Source of the DNA: Saprospiraceae bacterium
GTDB lineage: Bacteria > Bacteroidota > Bacteroidia > Chitinophagales > Saprospiraceae
Assembly: GCA_023300255.1 (NCBI GenBank)
Contig: JALZWC010000128.1
Span: 1 to 9,275 of the forward strand
Reading direction: 5' to 3'
Length of the DNA stretch: 9,275 bases
Position numbers and translations under genes: made by a program. Numbering within the stretch: the stretch's first letter is position 1; each line of letters starts with the position of its first letter. Below, in pieces: positions 6,544 through 9,275 of the stretch. The notes under the pieces are model-generated. The model was not told where the DNA came from. It did no database searches and saw nothing but the letters and a program-made list of their open reading frames with translations.

Positions 6544-7593
6544 ATGTCAGAAAAGCACGAAGAAGTAAAAGACTATTACGGCAAAGCATTAGAAACCTCT
6601 GAAGATTTAAAGACGAATGCTTGTTGTACGATGGAAAAACCACCACAGTATATTATAGATGCATTGAGCAATATACATGACGAGGTGCAAAGTAAATATT
6701 ATGGCTGTGGTCTAGCAATCCCTGCTAAATTGGAAGGCTTACGAGTATTAGATTTAGGATCAGGTAGCGGACGAGATTGTTATATCCTTTCTCAATTGGT
6801 CGGACAAAAAGGCGAAGTGGTTGGAGTAGATATGACGGACGAACAATTAGATGTAGCCAATAAGTATATTGATTATCATAGTGAAAAATTTGGTTTTACT
6901 TATTCTAATGTAAAATTTTTAAAAGGTAATATTGAGTCTTTGGAAAAATTAGATTTAGCGCCTAATAGCTTTGATTTAATTATCTCTAATTGTGTCATCA
7001 ACTTGGCTGTCGATAAAGAGAAAGTGTTACGGGATACTTATAATTTGCTAAAGCCAGGCGGAGAAATGTATTTCAGTGATGTCTATAGTGATCGCCGAAT
7101 TAGTAAGGAATTGCAAGCAGATCCTGTGCTTTGGGGCGAGTGCTTAAGTGGTGCCTTATACTGGAATGATTTTTTAAGAACCGCTAGAACAGTAGGCTTT
7201 ACAGATCCTAGAAGTGTCAAGAACAATCCGATCACCATTGAAAATGAGGAGGTACAAGAAAAATGTGGTAGTATCCAGTTTTTCTCGGTCACCTATCGTT
7301 TATTCAAAATTGATGGTTTAGAAGATGAGTGTGAAGATTATGGACAGGCGATTGTTTATAAGGGAACGATTCCTAATAATGCTAATAGTTTTGATTTGGA
7401 TGATCATCATCATTTTCCAAAGGGTAAGATTATGACTGTTTGTGGGAATACTTATAAGATGTTACACGATACTCGTTTTAAAGATCATTTTGATTTTCAT
7501 GGTACTTGGGATACGCATTATGGTGTTTTTGAGGGTTGTGGTGGTGCTATGCCTTTTAGTATGGAGGATGGGGAAGCTGGGAGTTGTTGTTGA
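6544..7593 (+). CDS. arsM: Arsenite S-adenosylmethionine methyltransferase (ArsM-type)
   Basis: A 349-residue class I SAM-dependent methyltransferase of the ArsM family. ArsM enzymes methylate As(III) in the cytosol to mono-, di- and trimethylated forms. The SAM site is VLDLGSGSGRD (68-78), with D96 (VVGVDMT) as the likely ribose contact. The cysteines expected of ArsM are present: C27/C28 near the N-terminus, C55 in YYGCG, C150 in ISNCVINL and C200 in GECLSGAL. These correspond to the disulphide partner and the three thiolates that bind arsenic in characterised enzymes. A C-terminal domain (about 255-349) carries additional cysteines and ends in SCC, possibly an extra soft-metal site. Length is in the normal range. 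No arsR, arsC or efflux gene is nearby, so this is an isolated arsM, and the exact substrate remains an inference. The 3' end is G-rich, and a hairpin repeat array begins 13 nt after the stop. Confidence 0.88.
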   Translation: MSEKHEEVKDYYGKALETSEDLKTNACCTMEKPPQYIIDALSNIHDEVQSKYYGCGLAIPAKLEGLRVLDLGSGSGRDCYILSQLVGQKGEVVGVDMTDEQLDVANKYIDYHSEKFGFTYSNVKFLKGNIESLEKLDLAPNSFDLIISNCVINLAVDKEKVLRDTYNLLKPGGEMYFSDVYSDRRISKELQADPVLWGECLSGALYWNDFLRTARTVGFTDPRSVKNNPITIENEEVQEKCGSIQFFSVTYRLFKIDGLEDECEDYGQAIVYKGTIPNNANSFDLDDHHHFPKGKIMTVCGNTYKMLHDTRFKDHFDFHGTWDTHYGVFEGCGGAMPFSMEDGEAGSCC

Positions 7594-7606
7594 TGATTGC
7601 GTTTAG

Positions 7607-7792
7607 GACATAATAGAACGCGGAGCTGCTTTGCAGCCACACGGAAGCCGCGGATCTAAGTAGGTCGTGAGCGACTTTGACTTGTGAATTAGATGCAACT
7701 AGACTTGATTCTATGGGACATAATAGTACACGGAGCTGCTTTGCAGCCACACGGAAGTCACGGATTTTGTAGGTCGTGAGCGACTTTGACTT
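7607..7792 (+). repeat. Two forward repeat units, F1 and F2
   Basis: F1 (7607-7683) and F2 (7717-7792) are 77 and 76 nt and start 110 nt apart. Both read GACATAATAG at the left, then the hairpin GCTGC-TTT-GCAGC, then an ACGGAAG and CGGAT block, then GTAGGTCGTGAGCGAC and TTTGACTT. The linker between them (7684-7716) is unrelated to the linkers among the reversed units. Confidence 0.85.
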
Positions 7793-7815
7793 TTAATCTA
7801 GGCTTACCTAGAAAA

Positions 7816-8109
7816 AACAACATCCGTCAACATCACTCACGACCTACAAAAATCCGTGGTATCTGCGTGGCTACAAAGTAGCTCCGCGTTCTATTACATC
7901 TAGCATAATATATAGTAAAACAACATCCGTCAACATCACTCACGACCTACAAAAATCCGTGGTATCCGCGTGGCTACGAAGTAGCTCCGCGTTCTATTAC
8001 ATCTAGCATAGTATATAGTAAAAACAACATCCGTCAACATCACTCACGACCTACAAAGATCCGTGGTATCCGTGTGGCTACGAAGTAGCTCCGCGTTCTA
8101 TTACATCTA
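7816..8109 (-). repeat. Three tandem reversed repeat units, R1-R3, about 104-nt period
   Basis: The units start at 7816, 7919 and 8023 and are nearly identical. Each has AACAACATCCGTCAACATC, then ACTCACGACCTAC, then ATCCGTGGTATC, then the hairpin GGCTAC-(A/G)AA-GTAGCTC, then CCGCGTTCTATTACATCTA. R1 and R2 continue into a linker (GCAT, then AATATATAGTAAA or GTATATAGTAAA) that is part of the tandem period, which implies recent tandem duplication. R3 ends 13 nt before the oxidase start codon, so its hairpin (8071-8095) probably lies in or beside that gene's 5' leader. Confidence 0.88.
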
Positions 8110-8122
8110 ACAAAGCTATTAA

Positions 8123-9088
8123 ATGAAGCTACCAAAAATATCCATCATAGGTTGCGGTGTTTCTGGTCTAACAGTAGGCATCGTCTTACTAAAACAAGGA
8201 TATGCCGTAGAAATCATTACGGAAAAACTGCCCGAACAAACAACCTCCGCTATAGCTGCCGCCATTTGGCTCCCTTACGAAATCAAGCCTATCGAGCTCG
8301 CTAATAAGTTGAGCACCATCTCTTATTTAAAATTTCAAGAACTAGCGAAGCAGCCCGATTCAGGGATATCCATTATTGCTGCTAAAATGTTGCTCCAACA
8401 TGAAGCAGATGCTTGGTGGAAAGAAGCTATCCCAAAAGAATTTGTTAGAAAGCTCTTGCCGAGTGAATTATCCGCCGCAAGTACTTGTGGCTATATGGTC
8501 CAAACGCCTTTAATAGAAACTCCCTTATATTTAAACTACTTACTGAAAACTTTCCATACCTTAGGGGGACAAATTCTGATGGAAAAGATACAGGATATAT
8601 CCTCCCTTTCTACAGAAAAAGAAATACTCATTAATTGTACTGGACTTGGCTCAAGAGCGTTATTGAATGATGAATCGATGTATGCCATCCAAGGACAAAT
8701 AGTCCAATTGCAAGCGTCCGATAAAGTGCCTTGCGTGTTAGCGGAATATACCTATGGTGCCAAAGGAGAGGAGTTGGCTTATGTGGTTCCAAGAAAAGAC
8801 TGTGTCATATTGGGTGGAACCTTAGTCAAATATGCAGAAGATCTTTCGCCAATTGACAGCGTCACTAAAGGAATCGTTGAACGATGTCAAGAGTTGGTGA
8901 AGGAGATCAAAGGATTATCTGTTAAAAATGTAGTGGTTGGATTACGTCCTGGTCGACAGACTTTACGTTTAGAAAGGATCGGTAATTTAATTCATAATTA
9001 TGGACATGGAGGTGGTGGGTTTACGGTGTCTTGGGGTTGTGCTTTGGAAGTGTTGAGATTAGTGAAGGAAGTTAGTGAAAGAGATTAA
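8123..9088 (+). CDS. FAD-dependent D-amino-acid oxidase family protein
   Basis: A 321-residue flavoenzyme of the DAAO/DASPO family, which oxidatively deaminates D-amino acids to 2-oxo acids, ammonia and hydrogen peroxide. The Rossmann dinucleotide motif is GCGVSG (10-15). SAIAAAIWLPY (42-52) matches the FAD-binding segment after the second strand. NCTGLGSRAL (161-170) and GQIVQL (181-186) are typical of the family. LAYVVPR (218-224) supplies the substrate-site tyrosine Y220. GLRPGRQTLRLER (273-285) holds the carboxylate-binding arginine, most likely R278. HNYGHGGGGFTVSWGCALE (291-309) is the diagnostic C-terminal FAD loop. There is no signal peptide and no eukaryotic peroxisomal tail, so it acts in the cytosol. 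Substrate preference (neutral or acidic D-amino acid) cannot be read from the sequence. The leader abuts repeat unit R3. The gene's last 88 nt have about 35 G to 4 C. Confidence 0.9.
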   Translation: MKLPKISIIGCGVSGLTVGIVLLKQGYAVEIITEKLPEQTTSAIAAAIWLPYEIKPIELANKLSTISYLKFQELAKQPDSGISIIAAKMLLQHEADAWWKEAIPKEFVRKLLPSELSAASTCGYMVQTPLIETPLYLNYLLKTFHTLGGQILMEKIQDISSLSTEKEILINCTGLGSRALLNDESMYAIQGQIVQLQASDKVPCVLAEYTYGAKGEELAYVVPRKDCVILGGTLVKYAEDLSPIDSVTKGIVERCQELVKEIKGLSVKNVVVGLRPGRQTLRLERIGNLIHNYGHGGGGFTVSWGCALEVLRLVKEVSERD

Positions 9089-9120
9089 AAGAAGCTCGAT
9101 CTAAAAAACAATTATAAACC

Positions 9121-9275
9121 ATGAGATTGATAAAGCCAAATGTTAATTTAAAAACGGAGTATTTAGAAATGTTGAATGATTGGGAAAAGGCTAAAGAGAA
9201 AAGAGTTCCGTTCTCATTAAGATATGATATAAGTGACTTTCAAAGATTCATTGAAGTGAATCAAAAATTTGAATT
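9121..9275 (+). CDS. GNAT-family N-acetyltransferase, N-terminal part (runs off the window)
   Basis: The first 51 codons of a gene cut by the right edge. The start MRLIKPNVNLKTEYLEMLNDWE followed by VPFSLRYDISDFQRFIE resembles the N-terminus of the predicted acetyltransferases of COG3981 (GNAT superfamily), which open with a substrate-side helix and a conserved PF-x-LRYD-like segment. The acetyl-CoA-binding motif lies outside the window, so the call rests only on this N-terminal pattern. It follows the oxidase after 32 nt with no terminator, so the two may share a transcript. Confidence 0.65.
   Translation, partial: MRLIKPNVNLKTEYLEMLNDWEKAKEKRVPFSLRYDISDFQRFIEVNQKFE

Larger units (their letters stand above)
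7607..8109. repeat. Convergent hairpin-repeat array, F-F-R-R-R (REP/BIME-like)
   Basis: Two forward units (F1 7607-7683, F2 7717-7792) face three reversed units (R1, R2, R3 within 7816-8109). All carry the same ordered parts: an outer end AATAGAACGCGG (or its complement), a central hairpin, a CGG block, and GTAGGTCGTGAG near the inner end. The outer ends give the whole array terminal inverted symmetry, so it could form a very long cruciform or RNA duplex. A smaller palindrome, CTAGG-CTTA-CCTAG (7798-7811), sits at the junction. No coding frame or transposase is contained. GTAG followed by a foldback (GTCG-TGAG-CGAC) is reminiscent of REP elements mobilised by RAYT transposases. The array fills the gap between arsM and the oxidase gene. 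Confidence 0.85.

Noticed and set aside
7556..7750. Open frame of 64 codons on the minus strand over the forward repeat units
   Set aside because: It runs across the end of arsM and two repeat copies; its repeated peptide content is a by-product of the duplicated DNA.
7816..8109. Tandem 104-nt repeats considered as a CRISPR array
   Set aside because: The units repeat over their full length with no unique spacers of uniform size, occur in both orientations with the forward copies, and no cas gene is present.

Overview
The window looks like AT-rich chromosomal DNA from a member of the Bacteroidota. The main evidence is the 1047-residue Oar-type TonB-dependent receptor with an N-terminal carboxypeptidase-regulatory-like domain, together with weak or absent Shine-Dalgarno sequences and two exact matches to the Bacteroidota -7 promoter motif TAnnTTTG. 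A family such as Saprospiraceae is plausible, but I cannot establish it from sequence alone. All eight genes I can support lie on the + strand. There are no rRNA or tRNA genes, transposases, integrases or CRISPR arrays.

Layout: 1-205 is non-coding, with an imperfect direct repeat at the left edge. 206-343 encodes a tiny DUF2256 zinc-ribbon protein. 344-666 is non-coding and holds two imperfect stem-loops. 667-2032 is an overlapping two-gene unit: a SpoIIAA/STAS-like protein, then a soluble histidine kinase. 2069-2737 is a TrpF-fold protein with an altered substrate loop. 2738-3211 is a gene desert with a decayed copy of a hairpin repeat. 3212-6355 is the TonB-dependent receptor. 6356-6543 holds two stem-loops. 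6544-7593 is an ArsM-type arsenite methyltransferase. 7607-8109 is a well-preserved array of the same hairpin repeat, with two copies forward and three reversed. 8123-9088 is a D-amino-acid-oxidase-family flavoenzyme. A GNAT acetyltransferase starts at 9121 and runs off the right edge.

The genes do not form one obvious pathway. The likely functional units are the STAS-like/kinase pair (translationally coupled signalling) and possibly the oxidase/acetyltransferase pair (32-nt gap). The receptor and arsM are neighbours, but stem-loops separate them.

The most interesting feature is the repeat family at 2777-2940 and 7607-8109. Its members share a conserved hairpin with compensatory and G-U-preserving changes, are arranged convergently in both places, and end 13 nt before the oxidase start codon. 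It resembles a REP/BIME-type element or a structured RNA, with no mobilising enzyme in view. A second point of interest is the TrpF-like protein, which keeps the catalytic residues of phosphoribosylanthranilate isomerase but lacks the arginine-containing loop expected to bind anthranilate.
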